Shown one piece after another: positions 8,835 through 17,521 of a stretch of 64,000 nt of DNA (the first letter of the stretch is position 1; every line of letters starts with the position of its first letter). The stretch lies in assembly GCF_025200715.1 (NCBI RefSeq), contig NZ_CP104143.1:124001-188000 (forward strand), given 5' to 3'. Below the pieces are notes generated by a model. That model saw only the letters and a program-made list of their open reading frames with translations, did no database searches and was not told the origin of the DNA. The translations under genes and the position numbers were made by a program. The DNA is from Rhizobium sullae (GTDB taxonomy: Bacteria > Pseudomonadota > Alphaproteobacteria > Rhizobiales > Rhizobiaceae).

Positions 8835-9593
8835 CTAATGGGCGGTGTAAGCCCCGTCCACGAGATGGTAGCTTCCGGTGATGAAGCTTGCCTTCTCAGA
8901 CAGGAGGAAGCAAACGAGCGCTGCGACTTCCTCTGGCCGGCCGCGCCTGCCCATCGGCTGAAGCGCTTCCATACGCCGGCTTCCCGCTATCGCCAGATGC
9001 TCGGTCAGAAGTGGTGTTTCGATCCAGCCGGGGCCGACGGCATTGATGCGGATGCCTAGTCTTGCATATTCGATTGCGGCGACCTTGGTCAGGCCGACAA
9101 CTCCGTGCTTGGCGGCCGTATAGGCTGCCGTAAATGGCAATCCAACGGAACCGAGGGCTGAAGACATGTTGACGATGGCCCCTCCGCCGCGTTGCAGCAT
9201 GGAGGCAATCTCATACTTCATGCAGTAGAAAACGCCGTTCAGGTTGACGTCCATCAGCTTGTGCCAGTTGTCGAGCGGGTAGTCTGCCGTCGCCTTCCTC
9301 GGCCCGTCTACGCCCGCGTTGTTAACCGCCAGATGCAGGCCGCCGCATGTCTCGACAGCGTAGCCGATCAGCTTTTCCACAGCCCCGGCGTCCGTGACAT
9401 CGACCGCAAAGTCCCGCGCCCGACCACCTTGCGAACAGATCTCCGCGGCAAGGTCGCGTGCGGCGTCAGCATCGAGATCGGCAACAATAACCTCCGCTCC
9501 TTCGTCAGCGAGCTGCCGGCAAATGGCTGCACCTATACCGGAGCCTCCGCCGGTTACGAGCGCGACTTTCCCCGTAAAGTCAGGCGTCGTCAT
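8835..9593 (-). CDS. Short-chain dehydrogenase, likely 2-keto-3-deoxy-sugar-acid dehydrogenase
   Basis: Classical SDR of 252 residues with TGGGSGIG for the nucleotide, NNAG, a catalytic Ser in NMSSALG and YTAAK as the active-site Tyr/Lys. Two adjacent ATGs exist at 9596 and 9593; the second sits about 6 bases from AGGAGG and is preferred. It converges on the GntR gene, with 21 bp between the stops. In non-phosphorylated L-fucose breakdown an SDR oxidises 2-keto-3-deoxy-L-fuconate, which fits the neighbours. Other SDR substrates cannot be excluded from sequence. Confidence 0.88.
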   Translation of the reverse strand: MTTPDFTGKVALVTGGGSGIGAAICRQLADEGAEVIVADLDADAARDLAAEICSQGGRARDFAVDVTDAGAVEKLIGYAVETCGGLHLAVNNAGVDGPRKATADYPLDNWHKLMDVNLNGVFYCMKYEIASMLQRGGGAIVNMSSALGSVGLPFTAAYTAAKHGVVGLTKVAAIEYARLGIRINAVGPGWIETPLLTEHLAIAGSRRMEALQPMGRRGRPEEVAALVCFLLSEKASFITGSYHLVDGAYTAH

Positions 9594-9847
9594 CATGTCC
9601 CTCCTCATTGCGCCGCTGCTAGTCGAGCAGAGGCATGCTATTGATGCAAGAGCTTTCATAGCCGCGGTCTCTTTGTCTTGCCAGTCCTTCGCCCTCCACT
9701 CCCGGTTGGCAGCGCCCGGTCCGGCAGAGCGTGCTCAAGGCGAACAAAAGCTTTTGTACCTTTCATCTTTAACGCGAGGCTTGGCCGGTCGGCAGCGGGA
9801 TGCTAAAGACGGATGATAAGGGCCGATCGATTGCTTAGCAGGTAGAG

Positions 9848-10435
9848 ATGGACAAAAAACGCATTGCGCGCCGGGGGCTCTTGCTGGGCAGTCTGGCCTT
9901 GATGGTATCTGGATGTGCTTCAACGACGGGATGGCAGGTGGGGTCGATGTTTTCGTCAACACCGCGTCCCAGTTCCCGCTACCGGCGGCGGCAGGTCCAG
10001 TATAACGGAAACGAGCAGCCGGGAACGATCGTCGTCAACACCTACGAGCGTTACCTGTATCTGGTCGAAGGCGGCGGCAGCGCACTGCGTTATGGCGTCG
10101 CCGTTGGCGAGGAGGGGCTCACGCTCAAGGGAAGAGCGGCCATCGGACGCAAGGCGGAATGGCCCTCATGGATGCCCACCGCCAGCATGATTCGGCGCAA
10201 GCCGCATCTGGCGCAGTATGCCGGCGGTGTTTCGGGTGGGCCGCACAATCCGCTTGGCGCCGCCGCCCTTTATCTCTACCGCGGCGGACAGGACACTCTG
10301 TTTCGGCTGCATGGAACGAACGAGCCGTGGTTGATAGGGCAGGCGGTGTCCAATGGATGCATTCGCTTGACCAATGAAGACATTGTCGATCTCTACAACC
10401 GAGTTCCGGTGGGAACGCCGGTATTGGTCATATGA
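9848..10435 (+). CDS. L,D-transpeptidase (YkuD domain) lipoprotein
   Basis: Periplasmic peptidoglycan cross-linking or protein-anchoring enzyme, 195 residues. A signal peptide with a twin-arginine-like start (RRGLLLG) ends in a lipobox with Cys23 (VSGC). The YkuD domain spans about residues 60-195, with His155 in HGTNEP and the catalytic Cys171 in SNGCIRL, matching the H-x-n-SxGC-R signature. It stands alone on the plus strand. The 190 bp upstream show no other gene. Confidence 0.93.
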   Translation: MDKKRIARRGLLLGSLALMVSGCASTTGWQVGSMFSSTPRPSSRYRRRQVQYNGNEQPGTIVVNTYERYLYLVEGGGSALRYGVAVGEEGLTLKGRAAIGRKAEWPSWMPTASMIRRKPHLAQYAGGVSGGPHNPLGAAALYLYRGGQDTLFRLHGTNEPWLIGQAVSNGCIRLTNEDIVDLYNRVPVGTPVLVI

Positions 10436-10604
10436 TGCTTACATTTTGCGTCGATAATGCCATGATCTGTTAGGCATTATGAGGCGCCCGGGCCGCACGG
10501 AAGGCAAGTTGTGTCCTTTCTGCACTTGGCTTAGGCCTATTTTGCCGCTATTAGTAGAAGCGTTGCCTTCGATAACCTATTCCGTGCTAAGGAGAGGACT
10601 ACTG

Positions 10605-10742
10605 ATGAGCAGAATTCTGATCATGTGCCTGGTTGCATTGTTTTCCGTCGCAAGCCTGACCGCTTGCGGAGCGGTCGGTAAAGGCAAGGGGAAGGCCCCG
10701 CCGCCCGCAGCAGAAGCAGCGCCGGCACCAGTGTATAAGTAG
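10605..10742 (+). CDS. Small lipoprotein, 45 residues
   Basis: A short gene starting at an ATG with AAGGAGAGG eight bases upstream. The product has a hydrophobic signal (ILIMCLVALFSVASL), a lipobox LTAC with Cys21, then a Gly/Lys patch and a Pro/Ala tail. The layout resembles the very short lipoproteins of the LptM type that are common in alphaproteobacteria. Function unknown. Upstream in-frame starts exist but would bury the signal peptide. Confidence 0.8.
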   Translation: MSRILIMCLVALFSVASLTACGAVGKGKGKAPPPAAEAAPAPVYK

Positions 10743-10894
10743 CAACTAACTGTTGCTGAATGGGAGGGGGCATTCGTGGCCCTTCCCACATCGTGCAGTC
10801 CGGGCTGGACCTGCCTCAAAGCTTGCAGTGCAAAGATTGGCCGGTAAGCAGAGCAGTGTTTTTGCTCGCTCGATCCGGGAGATAAAGTGTAGCG

Positions 10895-11476
10895 ATGACG
10901 CTTGCTAAGGGCCATCTGTCACTTGTAATACTATTTGCTCTCGCGCTCACATCATGCCAGACAGAAGACGAGCCTCCGCAGCCGCGATTCGTCTCGGACG
11001 CGCGCGGAGCGTTGGTTGGCGAATCATCGCAAAAAAGAGAAGGCCAATACTTCGTCGAATTCCGCTCGCGTTATGCGCTGAGCTACGGCCACACCTACGT
11101 GGTTTTTGGGCGATTGAACAAAGCCGGCGGGATGGTCAATCCGGAAGTCGCGGGGCTTGCTCCTGCGACCAATGATGCGGGTCCCTATGTTCTCGGCCAC
11201 TTCCTGCCTGTGCCGGCGGAAACCGGGGCCAGTGACGGTGATCTGGAGGAGGCCTACAGGTCGGCAAGCTGGCGAGTCCTGCTGACTCCATCCGAATACA
11301 ACGAGACCGTTGCCTTCATACGCAAGCTGAAAGCCAAGTCCAAGTTTTGGCAGGCTACGGTTTACAATTGCAACGCTTTCGTAGCAGAAATCGCTCGCTC
11401 GATGGGCTATAAGGCACCCAGCATCTGGCTCCGTCCGCAACAATTCGTGACGCAGCTTCGGGAAATGAATACCTAA
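10895..11476 (+). CDS. Lipoprotein with a possible permuted NlpC/P60-like (LRAT-type) core
   Basis: Hypothetical lipoprotein of 193 residues, with a signal peptide and lipobox ending at Cys21 (LTSC). The mature region has GHTYVVFG with His66 and, 90 residues on, YNCNAF with Cys159. A histidine on a strand followed later by an Asn-Cys pair is the order seen in circularly permuted NlpC/P60 folds such as LRAT-like proteins. I infer a thiol hydrolase or acyltransferase-like core; the match is only at motif level. No operon partner is evident. Confidence 0.65.
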   Translation: MTLAKGHLSLVILFALALTSCQTEDEPPQPRFVSDARGALVGESSQKREGQYFVEFRSRYALSYGHTYVVFGRLNKAGGMVNPEVAGLAPATNDAGPYVLGHFLPVPAETGASDGDLEEAYRSASWRVLLTPSEYNETVAFIRKLKAKSKFWQATVYNCNAFVAEIARSMGYKAPSIWLRPQQFVTQLREMNT

Positions 11477-11550
11477 ATGCGAGGCGGCAAGCTGTTATAC
11501 CGCTTTCATCCAGTCGATTGCAGGACGCAGAAGGGCTCCGGTGACTTGAA

Positions 11551-12138
11551 TTGAGCATAGCTGTTGTCGGCAAGATTCTATGGGTGCTCGGCGTCGTTGC
11601 CTGGTATGTTATCCGATATCCCTTCGAGCGCCGCGCCAAACGCGTGCGTGTCGTCAGCCACCGCCGCTCGCCTACAGAGAAGATCGGGCTTGCGTCGGCG
11701 CTACTAGGCCTTGCGATCGCGCCGGGATTCTATGTCGCCACCGGCATGCCGGAAGCAGCCGATTATCCGGCCCGCGCCTGGGCCGTGGCCGTCGGAGCGG
11801 TACTCTTTGCCACCGCCATGTGGGTCTTTCGCAGGACCCATAAGGAACTCGGCCGCAACTGGTCGATCACGCTGGAGATTCGCGACCAGCATCAGCTGAT
11901 TTGTAGCGGTCCATATGCTTTCGTCCGTCATCCCATGTACACGTCTTTCCTGCTCATGGCCCTTGGCCAGGCCTTTCTGCTGTCCAATTGGGTGGTAGGG
12001 CTCGCAGGCTTGACTGGCTTCGCAATCCTTTTCTTCCTACGGGTGGACAAGGAAGAGCGTATGATGCTCGAAATTTTCGGCCCGCAGTACCGCGCCTACA
12101 TGGACCGGACCAGGCGAATTATTCCCTATCTCTATTAG
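11551..12138 (+). CDS. Isoprenylcysteine carboxyl methyltransferase-like membrane protein
   Basis: Integral membrane methyltransferase-like protein of 195 residues with about five hydrophobic segments. The C-terminal half carries the ICMT/PEMT hallmark: GPYAFVRHPMYTSF (RHPMY at 126-130), then EER at 168-170 and YRAYMDRTRRIIPYLY. This pattern binds S-adenosylmethionine in the family. It starts at a TTG (11551) with only a weak AAGG upstream, so the start is uncertain. The next gene begins 7 bp after its stop, so the two are probably co-transcribed. Bacteria lack prenylated CaaX proteins, so the acceptor is likely a lipid or small molecule. Confidence 0.85.
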   Translation: MSIAVVGKILWVLGVVAWYVIRYPFERRAKRVRVVSHRRSPTEKIGLASALLGLAIAPGFYVATGMPEAADYPARAWAVAVGAVLFATAMWVFRRTHKELGRNWSITLEIRDQHQLICSGPYAFVRHPMYTSFLLMALGQAFLLSNWVVGLAGLTGFAILFFLRVDKEERMMLEIFGPQYRAYMDRTRRIIPYLY

Positions 12139-12145
12139 AGGAGGC

Positions 12146-12937
12146 ATGATGAGAGGCCGGACCATCAAGCTTTCGGCGGCGCGCCGCCTTGTCGGGGATC
12201 TGATGCGGTTCTCGATCAGTGTGCCGCGGGTCACCGTGCAGCGGCAGATGAACCTTGCCCCGCTCCAGGAAGCCAGAATCACGCAGCCGAGCAAGCCCTC
12301 CTGGACCGTACTCTTCTTGAAGGGGTACGCGCTTCTCTCTCAGGAGACGCCGGATCTTAGGCGCGCTTACGTCAAGTTTCCGAGGCCACAGCTCTATGAA
12401 TACCCGGAAAGCGTGGCCTCGATTGCCCATGAGCGCGAATATGACGGCGAGCGAATCGTCTTGCTGAACTCTATCAAGGCCCCAGAGCGGCGGCCGATCG
12501 CCGAAATTGAGGCCCTGATCCAAGCGGTGCGCTCGCGCCCGGTGCTGGAGATCAAGGAGTTCCGGCGCGCATTGAAGTTTGCCCGTGCGCCGGCGCCTTT
12601 AAGGTGGCTGCTGATGTGGCTCGGACTGAATATCGGGCGGCAGCGCGCCCGCCGGTTCGGCACATTCCAGCTGTCGGTCTATTCCGGTCTCGGGGCGGAA
12701 TCCCTCAATCCGCTTTCGCCTTTGACCACGATCTTCAACTACGGCCCGATCTCGGCGGATGGATCGGTCACCGTCCGCATCCACTACGACCACAGGGTCA
12801 TGGACGGCGCCAATGTCGCTCGGGCGCTGGAGCGATTCGAAAAGATATTGAACGGTGAAGTCGCCAGCGAGGTAAGGAATATCGCCTCGCAAGGTGCCCG
12901 CGCTCCCGATACGTCGTCTTCAGGGGCGGCGGCATGA
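12146..12937 (+). CDS. Orphan 2-oxo-acid dehydrogenase E2-type acyltransferase domain
   Basis: Protein of 263 residues resembling the catalytic (CAT/E2) domain of dihydrolipoamide acyltransferases. The active-site signature DHRVMDG is intact, with His216 and Asp220, preceded by an FNYGPIS strand region. There is no lipoyl domain, no E1/E3-binding domain and no E1 or E3 gene nearby. It therefore probably transfers an acyl group from CoA in a stand-alone reaction. It lies 7 bp after the ICMT-like gene and overlaps the next gene by ATGA, so the three form a run. A hydrophobic stretch near residues 152-163 could aid membrane contact. Confidence 0.8.
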   Translation: MMRGRTIKLSAARRLVGDLMRFSISVPRVTVQRQMNLAPLQEARITQPSKPSWTVLFLKGYALLSQETPDLRRAYVKFPRPQLYEYPESVASIAHEREYDGERIVLLNSIKAPERRPIAEIEALIQAVRSRPVLEIKEFRRALKFARAPAPLRWLLMWLGLNIGRQRARRFGTFQLSVYSGLGAESLNPLSPLTTIFNYGPISADGSVTVRIHYDHRVMDGANVARALERFEKILNGEVASEVRNIASQGARAPDTSSSGAAA

Positions 12938-13812
12938 TTATGCAAAGTGAGTTTCGGCCGGCTGTCGTCGTGGTCGGTGCGTCGCGTGGCATCGGCAGGT
13001 CGATCGCCAAAGTCGTCGCCCGCGAGCGCGCCACCATCGTGCTTGTTGCGCGCTCGCCGGAAGCCTTGGCTGCTACCGCGGTGGAGGTGCGGGCGGAAGG
13101 CGGCGAAGCATTCACGCTTGAATTGGATCTGCTTGCGGCCGATGCCTCGGCGCATCTGCAGGACTTCCTGTCTGCGAAGGGGTTGTTCTGCGATGTTCTG
13201 GTCAATAGCGCCGGATACGGATTGCGCGGTTCAGCGACGCTACTTCCCGTGGATGATCAGCTTGGCATCATCGATCTCAACATACGCGCCCTCAGCGACT
13301 TGACCCTTCGCTTCCTGCCGGGAATGGCGGCGCGCGGGCGCGGCGGCGTGCTCAATCTCGGCTCCATAGCCGGGTTCACGCCCGGGCCCAATATGGCCCT
13401 GTATTACGCAAGCAAGGCTTTCGTGCGCTTCTTTTCGGAAGCGCTCCATCAGGAATTGCGCCGCACGGGCGTGACGGTCACATGCGTCGCGCCGGGGCCG
13501 GTATCGACCGAGTTCCTCGAAAAATCCGGCGCAGGCCGGGCACAACTGTTCAAGATATTGCCCAAACTCAACTCGGATTACGTGGCCGAACGCGCCTGGC
13601 GCGGCTTCAAATCCGGCCGCCGCCTCGTCGTCCCCGGCATCTCGGCCAAGCTTGTCGCCCTTGCCGCGGCCTTGCTGCCCTCCGCAGCCACGCTCCCCCT
13701 GATCGGCCGCCTGCAGCGCCGCAGCGGCGATCCATGCCCCTGTGGCTCCGGAAAGACCTTCAACGAATGCTGCCGCATCCGCCGTCGGGGCATTGACGCC
13801 GGAAGCGGTTGA
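12934..13812 (+). CDS. Short-chain dehydrogenase with C-terminal SEC-C zinc motif
   Basis: SDR of 292 residues: GASRGIG at 15-21, NSAG at 91-94, Ser144 and YxxxK at Tyr157/Lys161. The extended C-terminus ends with a SEC-C motif at about 264-281: Cys268-x-Cys270, GSGK, then Cys279-Cys280. SEC-C motifs bind zinc and are best known at the SecA C-terminus; their presence on an SDR is uncommon. The start overlaps the previous stop (ATGA), which indicates translational coupling. The DxVSTEFLEK region resembles DltE/YqjQ-like SDRs. Confidence 0.88.
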   Translation: MIMQSEFRPAVVVVGASRGIGRSIAKVVARERATIVLVARSPEALAATAVEVRAEGGEAFTLELDLLAADASAHLQDFLSAKGLFCDVLVNSAGYGLRGSATLLPVDDQLGIIDLNIRALSDLTLRFLPGMAARGRGGVLNLGSIAGFTPGPNMALYYASKAFVRFFSEALHQELRRTGVTVTCVAPGPVSTEFLEKSGAGRAQLFKILPKLNSDYVAERAWRGFKSGRRLVVPGISAKLVALAAALLPSAATLPLIGRLQRRSGDPCPCGSGKTFNECCRIRRRGIDAGSG

Positions 13813-13874
13813 TTGCAGGCGGTAGCGCCAACAGGCCCCTGCTTTTCGTCAAAAGAAGCTGATCTTGGAAAGAC

Positions 13875-13950
13875 TGGTGCCGCTTACGTGACTCGAACAC
13901 GTGACCCCATCATTACGAATGATGTGCTCTACCGACTGAGCTAAAGCGGC
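13875..13950 (-). tRNA. tRNA-Thr, anticodon CGT
   Basis: A full cloverleaf is visible on the minus strand: 7-bp acceptor (GCCGCTT with AAGCGGC), D arm GCTC/GAGC, anticodon stem CATCA/TGATG around loop TTCGTAA (anticodon CGT, reads ACG), T arm ACGTG/CACGT with loop TTCGAGT, discriminator A and encoded CCA. Length is 76 bases. Confidence 0.97.
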
Positions 13951-14074
13951 AACCTAGCGGCCGAATTGTGCGGCCCGCGATTTGCATGGCGCTGATACAG
14001 GCATTGTTTGAAGATTTCAAGCGCTCTGTCGTGCCTTCAGCAAAAAAGACGCCCTCTGCGGAAGGTGGCGCGGC

Positions 14075-15046
14075 TCAGAGCGCGAGGCGGGCGCGCGCCT
14101 CGCGGTATTCGACCTCCAGTCTGTCAACAAGCTTGGCAACCGGCTCGACGGCCTTGATCGCGCCGATGCCCTGGCCGCTACCCCAGATGTCTTTCCAGGC
14201 CTTCGCGCCGCCTACGGCCTGTTCGAAATCCATCTTCGACGGGTCTGCCATCGGCAGGTTGTCCGGGTCGAGGCCAACGGCCTGGATCGATGGCTTCAGG
14301 TAGTTGCCGTGCACGCCGGTAAAATAGTTGGAATAGACGATATCGCTTGCTGCACCCGCAACGATTGCCTGCTTGTAGGCGTCGGTGGCGCGCGCTTCCC
14401 CAGTCGCGATGAACGGCGTTCCGATATAGGCCATATCCGCGCCCATTGCCTGCGCCGCAAGGATCGCGCCCCCGGTGGCGATCGCGCCTGCCAAGAGCAG
14501 CGGCCCGTCGAACCATTCACGGATTTCCTGCACCAGAGCGAAGGGCGACAGCGTGCCGGCATGCCCGCCGGCGCCTGCCGCAACAGCGATCAGCCCGTCC
14601 GCACCTTTCCGGATCGCCGAATTGGCGTGGCGGTTGTTGATGACGTCGTGGAGCACGATACCGCCGTAGGAGTGCACCGCTGCGTTCACCTCGGGGACTG
14701 CGCCCAGCGAAGAGATCACGATCGGCACCTTGTATTTGACGCAGAGACGCAGGTCGTGCTCCAGCCGCTTGTTCGACATATGGACGATCTGGTTGACGGC
14801 AAAGGGTGCTGCGGGCCTGTCTGGGTTGGCGGCGTTATAGGTTGCGATGTCTTCGGTGATCATTGCCAGCCATTCGTCGAGCTGGCTTTCGGGGCGGGCA
14901 TTCAGCGCTGGGAAGGCGCCGATCACGCCTGCCTTGCATTGCGCTAATGTCAGAGCCGGGTGGGAGATGATAAAGAGCGGCGAAGCAAGGACCGGCAGTC
15001 TCAGATTTTCCGTGAGGATTTTAGGAAGAGCCACAGCGTTCACCAT
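14075..15046 (-). CDS. Nitronate monooxygenase-like flavoprotein
   Basis: FMN-dependent TIM-barrel oxidoreductase of the nitronate monooxygenase (2-nitropropane dioxygenase) family, 323 residues. Conserved features are LPVLASPLFIIS at the start, AGAGGHAGT near residue 160, LAGAIATGGAI and MGADMAYIGTPFIAT. These bind FMN phosphate and place the substrate. Members detoxify propionate 3-nitronate or act as enoyl-type reductases. It is monocistronic, with tRNA-Thr downstream. The upstream gap to 15315 shows no gene. Confidence 0.9.
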   Translation of the reverse strand: MVNAVALPKILTENLRLPVLASPLFIISHPALTLAQCKAGVIGAFPALNARPESQLDEWLAMITEDIATYNAANPDRPAAPFAVNQIVHMSNKRLEHDLRLCVKYKVPIVISSLGAVPEVNAAVHSYGGIVLHDVINNRHANSAIRKGADGLIAVAAGAGGHAGTLSPFALVQEIREWFDGPLLLAGAIATGGAILAAQAMGADMAYIGTPFIATGEARATDAYKQAIVAGAASDIVYSNYFTGVHGNYLKPSIQAVGLDPDNLPMADPSKMDFEQAVGGAKAWKDIWGSGQGIGAIKAVEPVAKLVDRLEVEYREARARLAL

Positions 15047-15314
15047 TAAAATTGACGTTTACGAAAACGTCAATTTGATAGCAGACTTGATGAACGAGGA
15101 AAAGAGCGTGCTTGAGTGCCGATCTGTCGATTCCTGGAAGATCGGCTATCCGGGTGAGTGGGCAAGCGCGGCCTAAAGGCCATATTTATTCCCTGCGATG
15201 CGGCATGCTGCCAGCCGCAAGACTTGCGGTTTTCAGCCATTGACGCTACCGAGTTTTGTTAGGCATTTGTAAAGATTTCAGGGTGATGCCTGATGCCAGC
15301 ATGAAGGATCGGAT

Positions 15315-16499
15315 GTGAGCGGATTAGAAACGGCAATCAGAACGGCGCTTAACAACTCCGATCGCGATAATCCGGAAGTCCGCGCAAGGATTTATCAATC
15401 GGCCCGCCAGGCGCTGGAGGCCGGCCTTCGCAAGCAGGATATCACCGACCGGGAAGCGATTGCGCATCATCGCCATCGGCTCGAAACGACCATTCACATG
15501 ATCGAGGCCGAAGAACGCGAGCGTCTGCATCCGCGCCAGGGGCCGCCGGAAGTGCCCGTTCCACCCGTTGCCGAGATCCCGCCGCCGGTCCGGCGCGACG
15601 AGCGCTTTGAAGATGACGCGCCTCAGGTCGGCGGTGAAACACGAGGCTATTCGGCAAGGCCCGTCTATGACGAGTCGAGGCTTGATGACGTCCACGCTGC
15701 CGCGACCGATCATCTCGGTGCCGCACCTCAGGCCAGCGAACGTTTCGCAGCCGAAAGCCGGACCGCTGCCCATATGGATTTCCGGCCGGAGGGGGCTGCG
15801 AAGCGCCGCAAACCGCGGAAATTCTTCTCTCGGCTGCTCGTCTGGTGCGTGCTGATCGCCTTCATCGGCATGGGGGCCTGGTGGGCCTATAAGTCCGGCC
15901 TCTTCCTGACGGCGGCCGAGCGCGACACTAGCGTCGCCAACCCGCCTGCCAGTACCGAGCCGGAAGATTTCGATGGTGCGGACGAAAATGCTTCGAACAC
16001 GGCGCCGCATGTCGATCAGCCGGTGACGATCGATCCGCAGAACAGCTTTTCTGCGGAATGGATCGAGATATTCAAGCCTTCGGACGCCGCCGGGATCGAA
16101 AGCGGCCCGCGGGCACGGACGGAAAACATCGCCGAAAACGACGGTCCGGCCATTCGGTTGATCTCGGAAAGCAACGGCGCCGATGGCAATATCGGCATCA
16201 GCGTTCCGAGAGACGTGCTTCAGCAACTCGCCGGCAAGTCTTCGACGATTGCGATCACGCTGCAGTCGACGAGCGACGAGCCGACACAGGTCACGGTCGA
16301 GTGCAATTTCCAGACGCTCGGCAATTGCGCCCGCCATCGCTTCAGCGTCACGCGTGAAAAATCCGACGCACTGCTTCAGGTTACCTTCGACCGGTCGCTG
16401 GCGCCGAATGCCGACGGCAGGCTGATGATCAACAGCGATGTCGACGGCAAGGCGCGGGGCATCAACCTTTACGCCGTGCGCATTTTGCCGGGGCAGTGA
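15315..16499 (+). CDS. Single-pass membrane protein of unknown function
   Basis: 394 residues starting at GTG with AAGGA at good spacing; the ATG just upstream runs directly into a stop. Residues 1-75 form a predicted helical region (AIRTALNNSDRDNPEVRARI). Then comes a Pro-rich linker, one membrane segment near residues 172-195 (LVWCVLIAFIGMGAWW) and an acidic periplasmic linker. The C-terminal domain of about 150 residues is predicted beta-rich (KSSTIAITLQSTSDEPTQV) and contains two Cys about 9 residues apart. This looks like a sensor or envelope scaffold with a carbohydrate-binding-like ectodomain. I do not recognise a named family. Confidence 0.8.
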   Translation: MSGLETAIRTALNNSDRDNPEVRARIYQSARQALEAGLRKQDITDREAIAHHRHRLETTIHMIEAEERERLHPRQGPPEVPVPPVAEIPPPVRRDERFEDDAPQVGGETRGYSARPVYDESRLDDVHAAATDHLGAAPQASERFAAESRTAAHMDFRPEGAAKRRKPRKFFSRLLVWCVLIAFIGMGAWWAYKSGLFLTAAERDTSVANPPASTEPEDFDGADENASNTAPHVDQPVTIDPQNSFSAEWIEIFKPSDAAGIESGPRARTENIAENDGPAIRLISESNGADGNIGISVPRDVLQQLAGKSSTIAITLQSTSDEPTQVTVECNFQTLGNCARHRFSVTREKSDALLQVTFDRSLAPNADGRLMINSDVDGKARGINLYAVRILPGQ

Positions 16500-16502
16500 C
16501 CC

Positions 16503-17384
16503 TTATTTCAGAAAGCCGGACCCTGCGCCGATGATCTTGTCGTCGAGATCGCCGACCGCCTTTTCGTCCTTGCCGTCGTAATCCATTTTCTTCAGCATGT
16601 GACGGATGAGGTTGAGCCGCGCCCGCCGTTTGTCGTTGGCTCGGATGACCGTCCACGGCGCAAATTCCGTGTGCGTTTCCTTAAGCATCCGGTCGCGTTT
16701 CTCGCTGTAGTCGCCCCATTTGGTGAGCGCCGCGATATCCATCGAGGAAAGCTTCCACATCTTCAGCGGGTCGTGTCTGCGGTCGTGGAAGCGCTTCAGC
16801 TGCATTTCGCGGCCGATATCCAGATAGAACTTGAAGAAGTGAATACCTTCGTGGGCAATGATCTTTTCCAGCTGCGGCGCCTGCTTGAGAAAATCCTCAT
16901 ATTGCTTCGGTGTGCAAAACCCCATGACCGGCTCGACGCCCGCGCGGTTGTACCAGGAACGGTCGAAGAGAACGAACTCGCCGGCCGTCGGAAACTGCGC
17001 GATGTAGCGCTGAAAATACCATTGGCCGAGTTCGCGGTCATTTGGCTTGGCGAGTGCGACGACGCGGGCAAGGCGCGGGTTCATGTGGGCGGAGGAGGCC
17101 GATATCGCGCCGCCCTTACCAGCCGCATCGCGGCCTTCGAAGAGCGCCATCACCCGTTTGCCGGTTGCCTGCAGCCAGAACTGCACTTTGACCAGTTCGA
17201 TCTGCAACCTTTCCAGCTCTTCGAGGTACTCTTCCTCTTTCAGCTTTTTCTTGTAAGGGAACTCCCCGGATTCCAGCGCCCACTCATCGATCCAATCCGG
17301 AAGCGCCGGATCGTCGACATCGAAGACGCGCTTCTTGCCCCTGATGTCCAGTTCAACCGCGCGGCTTTCTACAGCTTCGGCCAT
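16503..17384 (-). CDS. ppk2: Polyphosphate kinase 2
   Basis: Class I PPK2 of 293 residues, using polyphosphate to phosphorylate nucleoside diphosphates. Walker A is [10 protein letters not shown] near residue 83, Walker B/lid motif [13 protein letters not shown] near residue 142, and the C-terminal half has the conserved [15 protein letters not shown] block. Length and motifs match rhizobial PPK2. It ends 4 bp from the convergent upstream gene and is divergent from phoR. Polyphosphate metabolism beside the phosphate regulon is a sensible grouping, but I see no Pho box before this gene. Confidence 0.95.
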   Translation of the reverse strand: MAEAVESRAVELDIRGKKRVFDVDDPALPDWIDEWALESGEFPYKKKLKEEEYLEELERLQIELVKVQFWLQATGKRVMALFEGRDAAGKGGAISASSAHMNPRLARVVALAKPNDRELGQWYFQRYIAQFPTAGEFVLFDRSWYNRAGVEPVMGFCTPKQYEDFLKQAPQLEKIIAHEGIHFFKFYLDIGREMQLKRFHDRRHDPLKMWKLSSMDIAALTKWGDYSEKRDRMLKETHTEFAPWTVIRANDKRRARLNLIRHMLKKMDYDGKDEKAVGDLDDKIIGAGSGFLK

Positions 17385-17521
17385 ATTTCCTCCTCGGGCT
17401 GCGGCTTTCCTCGCAGGCGATCACATTTTCCGTTGAAAATCAAATCCATCGCGAGAGGGAAATTTCTGTGCGTTTCGGTTGCAGCTTTTGCGATTAGTGG
17501 CAGTAACTGAAAACTTCTGTC

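Noticed and set aside
13875..13950. tRNA-Thr as an integration site of a genomic island
   Set aside because: No integrase gene or duplicated tRNA 3' end is visible nearby; flanking genes look like ordinary chromosome.
17385..17521. Pho box before phoR
   Set aside because: Only one weak half-site (CTGTCATGAA) overlaps the possible start codon, with no second repeat at an 11-bp period.
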